Shown here: one piece after another, positions 35,362-42,979 of the stretch
How positions within the stretch are numbered: position 1 is the stretch's first letter
How the letters are laid out: every line of letters starts with the position of its first letter
Source of the DNA: Phycisphaerales bacterium
Lineage (GTDB): Bacteria; Planctomycetota; Phycisphaerae; UBA1845
DNA length: 64,000 nucleotides
NCBI GenBank assembly: GCA_020353195.1
Contig: CP070691.1
Coordinates: forward strand, 3,655,665 to 3,719,664
Direction: 5' to 3'
Notes under the pieces: generated by a model
The model's input: only the letters and a program-made list of their open reading frames with translations
Told to the model about the DNA's origin: nothing
Databases searched by the model: none
Program-made: the position numbers and the translations under genes

Positions 35362-36067
35362 CGCCTTCTCCGTGCGGGCTGATCTCACCGACAATCTGCC
35401 CGTCCTTGAGAACCAGGATTCGATCGGCGTAGGCGGCTCCGGCGGCTTCGTGTGTCACCGCCACGATGGTCCGCTGCTGGTCGGACGCCAAACGCCGCAA
35501 CAACCGCCAGATCTCCTCGGTGTGACGCGAGTCGAGATTGCCCGTAGGCTCGTCGGCCAGAAGGATGGCCGGATCGTTCACCAGCGCCCGCGCCAGAGCC
35601 GCCCGCTGCTGCTCGCCGCCCGACAGCGCTTGCGGACGATGGTCCGCCCGGTGGGCCAGATCGACCATCGCCAGCAACTCCCGGGTCTTCGACTCGATCA
35701 CGTTGATGTCGGCGCCGTCCACGATCAACGGCAACCCGATGTTCTCACGCGCAGACAGACTCGGGAGAAGATTGAACGCCTGAAACACCACCCCCAGGCG
35801 GCGGCGCCGAAACAGCGTCCGATCGCGATCGCCCAGGCGCGACAAATCGCGCCCCTCGATCACGATCCGACCCGACGTGGGCAGGTCCAGCCCCCCGAGC
35901 AGGTGAAGGAGCGTGCTCTTGCCCGAGCCGCTCGCCCCCATGACCGCGATGAACTCCCCGCGCGCCACCTCCAGCCGGACCCCGCACAGCGCGTGCACCA
36001 CTCCACCGGCACCGGGGAAATCCTTCCGCAGATCAAAGACCTCGAGAATCGCCGCCATCGCCGGCAT
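35318..36067 (-). CDS. ABC ATP-binding protein (LolD/MacB-like)
   Basis: A 249-residue ATPase with Walker A GASGSGKST, Q-loop VVFQAFNLLPSLSA, signature LSGGEQQRAALARAL, Walker B ILLADEPTGNLDS and H-loop VTHE. Walker B's EPTGNLD and the FxLLP phrase are typical of the LolD/MacB/FtsE subfamily. It must pair with the large FtsX permease encoded directly downstream, whose start lies inside this gene. The ATG at 36067 is used, and a second ATG three codons later is equally possible. A palindromic terminator for another gene lies upstream at 36151-36174, so the pair has its own promoter. Confidence 0.93.
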   Translation of the reverse strand: MPAMAAILEVFDLRKDFPGAGGVVHALCGVRLEVARGEFIAVMGASGSGKSTLLHLLGGLDLPTSGRIVIEGRDLSRLGDRDRTLFRRRRLGVVFQAFNLLPSLSARENIGLPLIVDGADINVIESKTRELLAMVDLAHRADHRPQALSGGEQQRAALARALVNDPAILLADEPTGNLDSRHTEEIWRLLRRLASDQQRTIVAVTHEAAGAAYADRILVLKDGQIVGEISPHGEGDASLVTARYSELAG

Positions 36068-36141
36068 TCTACGCCGCTGATCGCGCGGACGCTACCGGTC
36101 GAGTGCAACGCAACGCCGATCTCCGGACGCATCGCGGTCGC

Positions 36142-36174
36142 AGAAAGAAAACGCGCTCCCGAACGGGAGCGCGT
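36142..36174 (-). terminator. Intrinsic terminator
   Basis: ACGCGCTCCC (36151-36160) pairs perfectly with GGGAGCGCGT (36165-36174) around GAAC. On the minus strand the stem is followed by TTTCTTTCT. It ends transcription of the small membrane-protein gene at 36280-36645. Confidence 0.85.
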
Positions 36175-36279
36175 GTGATGAGTCGTTTACGAGTGAATCC
36201 TCGGCCCGGTCTATTCACCGGCCTTTACGCACTGTCGCCGATCCGGGCCACCGTGATCCGCCGCGGCTCACTGCGTGCT

Positions 36280-36645
36280 TTACAGGATGCCCGGCTGACC
36301 GCGGGGCCTGCGCCTCTTCGGCTTCGGCGGGGCCTTGGGCCCGGGGGACGGCGAACCGCCGCCCGGTCGTACGGCCGGCGGCCTTCGTTCCGACCGGCCT
36401 TCCCTGGCCCGGGGTGGTCTTCGTTCACCGGACGCCCGGCGCGATGTATCACCTTTCAGGTCGGCCATCTCGCCGGGCACCGGCGCCGCCCGCATCGGGC
36501 CCGCCTGCGGCACGGGCTTATCGACCTCCTCTCCCGCAATGAGAAGGTACGCGCCACCGGCAACCACGACCGCCGCCACGACCACGATTCCGACGACCAG
36601 ACCGGTTCGGTTGGCGCCCGATTGCGCTACTTTTTTTGTCGCCAC
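36280..36645 (-). CDS. Small single-pass membrane protein, proline- and arginine-rich
   Basis: A 121-residue protein. A basic start (MATKKVAQSGANR) precedes a single membrane segment (TGLVVGIVVVAAVVVAGGAYLLI, about residues 14-36). The remaining 85 residues are very rich in Pro, Arg and Gly, and probably disordered. I do not recognise the family. GTG 36645 has AAGGA nine bases upstream, and a clear terminator follows the gene. It lies 88 bases downstream of the prepilin-like gene on the same strand and may be co-transcribed with it. Confidence 0.7.
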   Translation of the reverse strand: MATKKVAQSGANRTGLVVGIVVVAAVVVAGGAYLLIAGEEVDKPVPQAGPMRAAPVPGEMADLKGDTSRRASGERRPPRAREGRSERRPPAVRPGGGSPSPGPKAPPKPKRRRPRGQPGIL

Positions 36646-36733
36646 GTGCTCGTTCCTTTACGACTAATGCTGAACCCGCGCCCGTCTTCAGCTTCGAGTC
36701 AGACAGTGCTGTGACGGACACCCCGCTCTGCCG

Positions 36734-37855
36734 CTACTCGTCCCACGTCACGTTAACGACGTACATCTCAGTCTCGATGGGGGGCGACGGCAGGGTGTCG
36801 ATCTGCCAGTTCGGCCCGCGCACGATCACCCTCCTCCAGTAGTCATACGTGCTGGGGTTCCCGTAAGCAGACGGGAACTGACCGCCGAGGTCCGGCGGCG
36901 GGCATATCTTGCCCTGCATGTCAACGCTGGCGGCGTGCGCATCCGCGTACGCCACGGCGAACCTGAACTTGCGGCCATGCCAACCCAGCGTGTACGCCCC
37001 CGGCGTGTTAGAGCCGTCACACTCATCCGGCGTGTCGCTCCATTCCCAGGCCCATCGCCCGTTACCTTCGATGAAGAGCAGCGTATTGGACATCTTCGGA
37101 ATTCGCGACAGCGGGCGCAGCAGCGGGCACAGCGAATCCAGCGTCGAATCTCCGCTACAACTCCCCCCGGTCGCGATACACGTCCACAACCCGTTGACGG
37201 TATAGCTGTTGCCGTAGAAATCGTAGCAGGGTATCTCCGATTCGACCCACGGCATCAGGTACTTCGTGTGCTTGTCAGCCGCGCCGTACCAGCCGAACAT
37301 CTTGGGCCCGGTGTCAGCCGGACACCGGTAGTTGTCGAAGTCCAGGTTCTGATCACGCACAATCTGCGTGGAGTTGACGACTCTCTGCACACCGGCCTTG
37401 TAGATGTAGCGGTTCAACGGACGGTCGGCCGCGGCGCGTCCCGGAGCGCTGAACGAAGGCCCCCCCGAATACGCACCCCACGGTGACTGCAGCCCCTCCA
37501 GACCCGTCTCCCAGGACGCCCCCACGCCGCTCTTGCCGCCCCATTCGTAGGAGCGCGGAGCCCGCAGCCCCCCGCCGCCGCCTGCCGGCGGCGAGTTGAA
37601 GATCGGTGACACCGGCACCGCGCTGTTGGTCGGATCGTCGGCTGCGTACGTTGCGCTCGCCTTGGCCAGGCCGGCCAGGTTCGCCAGACACGTCGCCTGT
37701 TTGGCCTGGTCCCGCGCCTTCTTCAAGGACGGCAACAGAATCGAGATCAGCAGCGCGATGATCGACACGACCACCAGCAACTCGATCAGCGTAAACGCCG
37801 ATGTCGCGGTGATTCTCCGTGCCCCTGGAGTCCGGTCGGAAACTGCGTGCGACAT
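36734..37855 (-). CDS. Type II secretion pseudopilin-like protein (N-terminal methylation motif)
   Basis: A 373-residue protein of the planctomycete pseudopilin-like class. After a 20-residue hydrophilic leader comes [30 protein letters not shown], a type IV prepilin processing site with Ala instead of the usual Gly before Phe and with Glu at +5. The body is a large globular domain containing several cysteines and, near the end, [15 protein letters not shown], the HxxxxDG-like motif of the family. Related proteins are very numerous in planctomycetes. The exact role of this copy is unknown. ATG 37855 has GAGGG eight bases upstream. Confidence 0.9.
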   Translation of the reverse strand: MSHAVSDRTPGARRITATSAFTLIELLVVVSIIALLISILLPSLKKARDQAKQATCLANLAGLAKASATYAADDPTNSAVPVSPIFNSPPAGGGGGLRAPRSYEWGGKSGVGASWETGLEGLQSPWGAYSGGPSFSAPGRAAADRPLNRYIYKAGVQRVVNSTQIVRDQNLDFDNYRCPADTGPKMFGWYGAADKHTKYLMPWVESEIPCYDFYGNSYTVNGLWTCIATGGSCSGDSTLDSLCPLLRPLSRIPKMSNTLLFIEGNGRWAWEWSDTPDECDGSNTPGAYTLGWHGRKFRFAVAYADAHAASVDMQGKICPPPDLGGQFPSAYGNPSTYDYWRRVIVRGPNWQIDTLPSPPIETEMYVVNVTWDE

Positions 37856-37982
37856 GATTTCACCCTCTAAGTGTGCATTACCGTTGCCCAACGCATCACG
37901 GCGGGTCCACGATGACCCGCGCGCTGAGCCCTCTGGTGCTTTGACGAATACTCACGCCCGTTAGCGCCATACAATATGCTAC

Positions 37983-38010
37983 ATTTTGTACATATGCGGT
38001 CCCCAGTCAA
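37983..38010 (-). promoter_or_regulatory. Candidate promoter of the pseudopilin-like gene
   Basis: On the minus strand TTGACT (38010-38005) and CAAAAT (37988-37983) are 16 bases apart, with the start about 120 bases before the gene. The surrounding DNA is AT-rich and contains TACAAAATGTA, a short palindrome. Confidence 0.35.
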
Positions 38011-38183
38011 TGAGGTGCACCCCTCATGCGACTGCCGCGGACGCAACCGCCCGCTTCCAACGCCAGGCGTCCGATAGCCGCGTCAGGGCTGCAAATTCCT
38101 GTCAATAACGGGGTTGCCGACGCAGCTACCGTCCAGTATGGCAACGACAATTATGTAAAAAGACGTGAGAAAAAGTAAAAAAT

Positions 38184-38242
38184 TTGTAAAAAAAGAGAAA
38201 CCGGCCCGCGAGGTGAGCTTGAGGCTCCTCTCGCCGGCCGGT
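38184..38242 (-). terminator. Strong intrinsic terminator of the coiled-coil protein gene
   Basis: A long stem-loop at 38200-38242 (ACCGGCC...GGCCGGT, with GCGAG/CTCGC and GAGC/GCTC inside) is followed on the minus strand by TTCTCTTTTTTTACAAATTT. Confidence 0.85.
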
Positions 38243-38310
38243 GGCAAGCTGCGGGTCTTTGTTAAAGTGTTACTGATCACGGCCCGCCGCAGGGCCGGCG
38301 TGACTCCGGG

Positions 38311-38592
38311 CTACGACGACATGCCGTCCGTCGGCCCCGAGTTGTCCTCCAGCATCTTGCGAAGGTAGTTGTTCTCTCGGCGCGTCGCCTCCAGGTCGAA
38401 CAGCATGTACTTGATCGACAGGCGAAGGAAATCGATGCTCTCCTGCAGGTTCGAGACCGTCTCCTTGAGCTGCTTGTGGCGCTCCTTGGTCTCGGCTGCC
38501 AGCGTCTCGAGCTTCTCCCGCTCACCCGCCGGCAGCGACCCGATCTCCGCCACCAGTTCCGCCAGTTTCCTCTGGAACGTTTCCTCGTTCAT
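38311..38592 (-). CDS. Small coiled-coil protein
   Basis: A 93-residue, highly charged helical protein: NEETFQRKLAELVAEIGSLP, EREKLETLAAETKERHKQLKETVSNLQESIDFLRLSIKYMLFDLEATRRENNYLRKMLED. The heptad pattern and the conserved SIKYMLFDLEATRREN core recall an uncharacterised planctomycete family I have seen but cannot name. The product is cytosolic by composition. The ATG at 38592 has AAGGG about ten bases upstream, and the gene ends at a strong terminator. No neighbour is co-oriented closely enough to suggest a function. Confidence 0.78.
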   Translation of the reverse strand: MNEETFQRKLAELVAEIGSLPAGEREKLETLAAETKERHKQLKETVSNLQESIDFLRLSIKYMLFDLEATRRENNYLRKMLEDNSGPTDGMSS

Positions 38593-39212
38593 TATGGTCA
38601 CACCCTTCCCTTCCCGCATCCGATGGGAAGCCACACTCGGCACCCGCGTTGGATTCTATGCCTCGCCCCGGCCGGAGGCGCCGTCCGAGGCGATCGTTAG
38701 TGATGTTCGGCAATGCCTATGCCAGGCGTTCCGCGGGGTGTGCGGACTGCCGGGCGCAAGGCAACCTGCTGGCCGCAATGAGCTTACGCAACGGCCCGGA
38801 TCGAGGTTGGGCGCTCGTCCGCGCTGCGGATTGTTCACGCGTGTTGCCCGCGCGCAACGCGACGCGACGCTGCCGTCTACGCGGTCTGTTTTAACTGGTT
38901 GCCAATCAAGGGGTTAAGACGGCGTTGCCGCGTCGAAACGCCGTCCGGACGCGTGGCTGCCGCGTCCGGGAACACGGTCTCACGCGGTGGTTCGGGCCTG
39001 CGTCCGGGAATGTGGGTCGGCCCGGGGGTAGGAAGGGGGACGTGCTTGTCGTCGGCCGAGAGCCGGCCAGGGGCTCGTGGTGGCACCATGGCAACGCTTG
39101 GCGTATGATCCGCGCCGAGTCCAGAACCCTGTGGACCGTGCCCCGTAGCCGCCCGGGGGGATCGGACCCGCCGACCGCGGCGGCGTACGTGGAGGCGGTC
39201 GGCTGCCGGCGG
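38593..39212. other. Gene-free upstream region of the sigma factor gene
   Basis: These 620 bases separate the coiled-coil gene from the sigma factor gene. I see no gene, only GC-rich repeats (GTCCGCGCTGCGGA near 38817) and a hairpin-prone TTTAACTGGTTGCCAATCAAGGGGTTAA element near 38890. Confidence 0.4.
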
Positions 39213-40145
39213 ATGCTCATGGAAGCGGACGGTGCGGATCAATACCTGATCGAGCAGATCCGCCGGGGCAGCGAGCCGGCTTGGCGGCAGTTGATCGCCC
39301 GGTATCAGGGGCGGCTTCTCGCGTTCGCGAGGGGGCAGACTGCCAGCTTGGCCGACGCTGAGGACCTCGTGCAGGAGGTCTTTGTCGGGTTCCTGCAGTC
39401 GCTTTCCCGCTTCGATGCGGCCCGCAGTCTGGAGACGTACCTGTTCACCATCCTGCGGCACAAGCTGATCGATCAGCTGCGTCGGCGCAGGTTGCCCGTG
39501 ATCAGCGCCGCGGCCATCGGCGACGAAGGTGGATGGGACCAGGTGCTGCCCGGGGAAACGGAGACGCCCAGCGGCATCGCGGTGAAAGCCGAAGGCCGGC
39601 GGATGCAGGAGCGTGTGCTTCGTGACGCGCTGAAGGCGTTCATCCACGGATGTCGCGACCGGGGTGATTTCGACGATCTCCAGGTCGTGGAATTGCTCTT
39701 TTACGCAGGTAAGCGCAACCTCGAGGTGGCGGACCTGTTCGACATCGATCAGAAAGCGGTGGCGGGCGTCAAGTTCCGTGCGATTCAGCGGCTGCAGAAG
39801 TCGGTCGAGCAGGAGAGCCCGTCCGGCTTGGCGCAGATGGATGCCGCGCGGGCCGAGGTTACCGTCGCCCACGTGTGGCGAAAGTATCGCCTGACCTGTC
39901 TGAAGCGAAGCACGCTGGGCAGTTATCTGCTGGGCATCCTGGAGGACCCGTGGCTTTCCTACACGCAGTTTCACCTTGACGTGGTGGGCTGCCCGATCTG
40001 CCTGGCCAATCTTGAGGACCTGCAGGACGAGCAGACCGGCGCTCCCAAGCCGCTGACCGATTCGATCCTCGCGTCGAGCGTCGGGTTCCTGTCCCGCGTT
40101 TCGAACGAGGGGCAGGGCGGCGCAAGCGTGAAGGACGAAGGGTGA
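39213..40145 (+). CDS. ECF-like sigma factor with C-terminal His/Cys tail
   Basis: A 310-residue RNA polymerase sigma factor of the extracytoplasmic type. Region 2 shows LIEQIRRGSEPAWRQLIARYQG, then DLVQEVFVGFLQSLSRFD and FTILRHKLIDQLRRRRLP. Region 4 is VVELLFYAGKRNLEVADLFDIDQKAVAGVKFRAIQRLQ. The last 80 residues contain SYTQFHLDVVGCPICLANLEDL, an H-x5-C-x2-C pattern like zinc-binding anti-sigma modules. The tail could be an internal regulatory module, which is inference. The tandem ATG at 39213/39219 matches the usual start of the family. No separate anti-sigma gene is nearby. It is convergent with the GNAT gene, 16 bases away. Confidence 0.88.
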   Translation: MLMEADGADQYLIEQIRRGSEPAWRQLIARYQGRLLAFARGQTASLADAEDLVQEVFVGFLQSLSRFDAARSLETYLFTILRHKLIDQLRRRRLPVISAAAIGDEGGWDQVLPGETETPSGIAVKAEGRRMQERVLRDALKAFIHGCRDRGDFDDLQVVELLFYAGKRNLEVADLFDIDQKAVAGVKFRAIQRLQKSVEQESPSGLAQMDAARAEVTVAHVWRKYRLTCLKRSTLGSYLLGILEDPWLSYTQFHLDVVGCPICLANLEDLQDEQTGAPKPLTDSILASSVGFLSRVSNEGQGGASVKDEG

Positions 40146-40161
40146 ATCGGGCGCCCCGGGT

Positions 40162-40659
40162 TCACGTTTGCCGACACGTGAGCGGCTTGACGGGGAGTTC
40201 CATCACGATTTCGTCGTGAATCGGGATTCCGTGGTGTCCGACGTCCGGGATCTGCGGTTTGGCCTTTCGGGCCTTGTCCACCGCTCCGATGTTGACCTGG
40301 ACCATTCGGAACCCCAGCCGCTGATAGAACCCGATTGCGGGCAGGTTGTCGTTGGTGACGCTCAGCCAGATGCGCTTGATGTTGTTCTCCCGCGCGTGGT
40401 CGATGGCCATCAACGTCAGCGCGGTGCCGATGCCCTCACCCTTGAGGGTGCTGTTGAGCGTGAGAACCTCCATGGCGTCGCCGTGCACGATGTAGGTCAG
40501 CAGCCCGACGATCTTGCTGTCGCGCCAGTCGACGAACCCTTCTTCCTGGTGAGGGTAGTACGCCTTGCCGCGGCTGATCACTTTCCGGCCGTGCCAGTGG
40601 TGCTCGATGAACTCGGCGATGGCTTCGCGGTCGCTGTCTTGTATGGGGCGGCGAGGCAT
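40162..40659 (-). CDS. GNAT-family acetyltransferase
   Basis: A 165-residue single-domain acetyltransferase. The core is EVLTLNSTLKGEGIGTALTLMAIDHARENN, with the GxGxGTAL acetyl-CoA loop, followed by RIWLSVTNDNLPAIGFYQRLGFRMVQV, the standard C-terminal strand-helix pair. The N-terminus IQDSDREAIAEFIEHHWHGRKVISRGKAYYPHQEEGFV recalls the group of GNAT proteins that act on small metabolites. The target is unknown. The start is the ATG at 40659, without a good ribosome-binding site. The long open frame upstream of it is antisense to the deacetylase gene and is not accepted. It is divergent from the LmbE gene. Confidence 0.85.
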   Translation of the reverse strand: MPRRPIQDSDREAIAEFIEHHWHGRKVISRGKAYYPHQEEGFVDWRDSKIVGLLTYIVHGDAMEVLTLNSTLKGEGIGTALTLMAIDHARENNIKRIWLSVTNDNLPAIGFYQRLGFRMVQVNIGAVDKARKAKPQIPDVGHHGIPIHDEIVMELPVKPLTCRQT

Positions 40660-40764
40660 AGCAACTGCAGTTGTAGCGGCAACGGTCCGGCTTGACCAGG
40701 GGCGGAGCGGGCCTCTATAGTCCCGAGCGGGTTCGAGCCGTATCGCGCCCCGTGAGAATCGGGA

Positions 40765-41541
40765 ATGGGCGATGCTCTGCTGGACATCGTGTTCACCGCT
40801 CCTCACCCGGACGATCTGGAGATCGGGATGGGTGGGGCGATCGCCGGCCTGGTCAAGCTCGGCTATCGGGTGGGCATGGTCCACATGACCAACGGCGAAC
40901 CCACCCCGCGGGGTGCCCCTGAGATCCGGGTCAGGGAGGCGGCCGCTGCCGCCGAGGTCCTCGGTGTCACCGCGTGGGAGATTCTCGATCTTCCCAATCG
41001 CGAGTTGATGGACGGTCCGGCGGCTCGTTGTGCGTTGGCCACCGTGCTGCGCCGTCATCGTCCGAAGGTGTTGGTCGGGATGGCGGGGCGGACTCCGGCG
41101 GGGTCGCCGGACCACTATCAGGCCCAGTTGATCACCGAGGGCACACGGTTCTACTCTCAGCTGACCAAGTGGGACGACCGGTTCGGGGGCGCGAAACCGC
41201 ACCGCGTGGATCATCTCGTGTACCGTCCGCTGCCCGGGTCGGCGGAACTGACGCATTGGCCGGGGCGCTTCGTGGTCGACATCTCTGCTACGATCCAACA
41301 GAAATGTGACGCGATTTCGTGCTACCGCTCGCAGTTTGAGGGGGAGCGGCTGGATCGACTGCTTCATTACGTCCGATCGGTGGCCGGTGCCGAGGGGGCC
41401 CGGTGCGGGTTCCGCTACGGCGAGATGTACGCTCTGCCTCACCCGCTGGGGGTTTCGGACATGATCGGCATGCTGGGTGCCCGGGAGGCTCGGCCACCGA
41501 CCGCCCCTGACGCGGGGTCCGCCTCTGATGCGGTCCGCTAG
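40765..41541 (+). CDS. LmbE/PIG-L family N-deacetylase
   Basis: A 258-residue zinc-dependent deacetylase. The metal site starts at FTAPHPDDLEIGMGG (His14, Asp16-Asp17). GYRVGMVHMTNGEPTPRG and REAAAAAEVLGVTAWEILDLPNREL follow the family pattern, and HYQAQLITEGTRFYSQLTKWD contains the second His. The family includes BshB1 (bacillithiol), MshB (mycothiol) and GlcNAc-PI deacetylase relatives, and the substrate here cannot be fixed. The gene starts at ATG 40765. The next gene lies 147 bases downstream on the same strand and may be linked. Confidence 0.9.
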   Translation: MGDALLDIVFTAPHPDDLEIGMGGAIAGLVKLGYRVGMVHMTNGEPTPRGAPEIRVREAAAAAEVLGVTAWEILDLPNRELMDGPAARCALATVLRRHRPKVLVGMAGRTPAGSPDHYQAQLITEGTRFYSQLTKWDDRFGGAKPHRVDHLVYRPLPGSAELTHWPGRFVVDISATIQQKCDAISCYRSQFEGERLDRLLHYVRSVAGAEGARCGFRYGEMYALPHPLGVSDMIGMLGAREARPPTAPDAGSASDAVR

Positions 41542-41687
41542 CGAGAAGGTGTCCCGCCCGGCGGCCCGGCCGCCGAGAATCGCGGAACTGGACTCGCCGG
41601 CATTTCCGCCCGATAGATACAGAATCGGGACGTATGGAACGGGAATCCACCGCCTAGCCACGAGCCACGCTCAATCGGAGAATCCCT

Positions 41688-42296
41688 GTGAAGGTCTACG
41701 TCGATGACCAGCCGTACGAGTTCGCCGCCGACGACTCGCAAGCTCTTTCGTTGCTGGTCGACGAGGTCCGACGGCGAGCCGATGCCGACAGCCGGATGGT
41801 CGTGGCTGTCTGTTGCGACGGAACTGACGTCACTGGTGACGGTTTCGAGGAGACGCTGGCCACGCCGATGGGCTCTTACGAGCGGGTCGATCTCTACACG
41901 GCCGTTCCGCGCGATCTCGTGGAAGACGCGTTGGAGCAGGCCGAAGACCAGCTTGAAACCGGCGCCGGCGAGCGGGCCAAGGTTTTGGAGCTGCTCGGGG
42001 CGGGCAGGACGTCCGAAGCCGTTGCCCATCTCGGGCATTGCATGCAGAACTGGTACCAGGTGCACCAGGCGATCGCGTACTCGTTGGCCGTTTTGAACAT
42101 GGACCTCAGCGGGTTGGAGGTGGGTGGCCAATCGGTACGGGAGTTGCTGAAAGCCACGCGCGACCGGTTGTGCCAGATCAGAGATGCGCTTCAGGCTCGT
42201 GATTACGTCCTGCTCTCGGACACGCTTCAATACGAGTTCGACGAAGTGATCGACACGTGGCGGGCCATTGCCGACCTGATCCGCAAGCAGCCGTAG
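41688..42296 (+). CDS. Conserved hypothetical protein
   Basis: A 202-residue, acidic, wholly soluble protein without recognised domains. The N-terminal half has MKVYVDDQPYEFAADDSQALSLLVDEVRRRA and a stretch of hydrophobic strands. The second half is helical, with a central GHCMQNWYQVHQAIAYSLAVL segment and ends DTLQYEFDEVIDTWRAIADLIRKQP. GTG 41688 has GGAGA seven bases upstream. No cofactor motif, signal peptide or membrane segment is present. It follows the LmbE-like gene at 147 bases. I do not know its function. Confidence 0.7.
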   Translation: MKVYVDDQPYEFAADDSQALSLLVDEVRRRADADSRMVVAVCCDGTDVTGDGFEETLATPMGSYERVDLYTAVPRDLVEDALEQAEDQLETGAGERAKVLELLGAGRTSEAVAHLGHCMQNWYQVHQAIAYSLAVLNMDLSGLEVGGQSVRELLKATRDRLCQIRDALQARDYVLLSDTLQYEFDEVIDTWRAIADLIRKQP

Positions 42297-42719
42297 CGCG
42301 GGTGTCGGTCGATATCTCCTTCGTTCGTTGCGTCTCGTGCCCTTCTTCGGCGCGAGTTGGACGCGTTCGGCCGGCGCCGATGTGGACGTGGGGCGTCGGT
42401 TTCCCGGATGTCTTCCGTCACCCGGCGTCACGCCCGACAAGACCTTACAGAATCGTGCGCGATTGGCCAGGCCGATGGGCGCTTCGGGAGCGTACAATTG
42501 CGGCGTGGGATGACATGAGACGTGATCAGGCATGGGGGCCTGTGTCGCGGGCAGAGAGCCCGGATGCCGTGCTCATGCTCGGGTGGGCGTGCCCCCGGTC
42601 CTGCGGACGTGATCATGCCGCAAGGCCGACGCCCGCGGACAGCGGTCGGTAGTCGGTTGACGGAGCGGCGTGGTGTGGTCGCTTCCGTCTGGGGGTTTTG
42701 GAAGGCAGGTGCGGTTTTC

Positions 42720-42738
42720 GTGCTTGACGGTCAAGCAC
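42720..42738. promoter_or_regulatory. Perfect 19-bp palindrome
   Basis: GTGCTTGAC-G-GTCAAGCAC is symmetric about position 42729 and lies 70 bases before the promoter of the protease gene. It could be an operator or a hairpin. Confidence 0.35.
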
Positions 42739-42807
42739 ACCGGCGCGTTTTCCGAGTGTAGTACTGACGGCGCAACGTCCGTGTAACGTGGCGACCGGAT
42801 GGCTCGA

Positions 42808-42836
42808 TGGACGCGTTGGCGTGCTCGTTCTATAAT
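42808..42836 (+). promoter_or_regulatory. Sigma70-like promoter of the protease gene
   Basis: TGGACG (42808-42813) and a perfect TATAAT (42831-42836) are 17 bases apart. The predicted start leaves a leader of about 137 bases before the ATG at 42980, with AGGAG just upstream of it. Confidence 0.6.
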
Positions 42837-42979
42837 CGGTTGTCTGTCTTCGGGGGGGACGGGGTGCTGGCCGGGGGATGCGTCGCGGGCTGCCCTGGGG
42901 GGTATAGTATATTGGACCGGAGGGTCTGAAGCAGGTAACCAGCCCCGAGGCGCGGCTCGGGCGTAGTCGAGGAGTTACG

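Larger units (their letters stand above)
37856..38310. other. AT-rich gene-free interval with promoter and terminator
   Basis: This 455-base gap between the pseudopilin-like gene and the coiled-coil protein gene is richer in A and T than its surroundings. It holds the candidate promoter at 37983-38010 and the strong terminator at 38184-38242. Confidence 0.5.
42297..42979. other. Intergenic region with palindrome and promoter
   Basis: A 683-base gap upstream of the processing protease. It contains a perfect 19-base palindrome at 42720-42738 and a sigma70-like promoter at 42808-42836, but no convincing gene. Confidence 0.5.
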
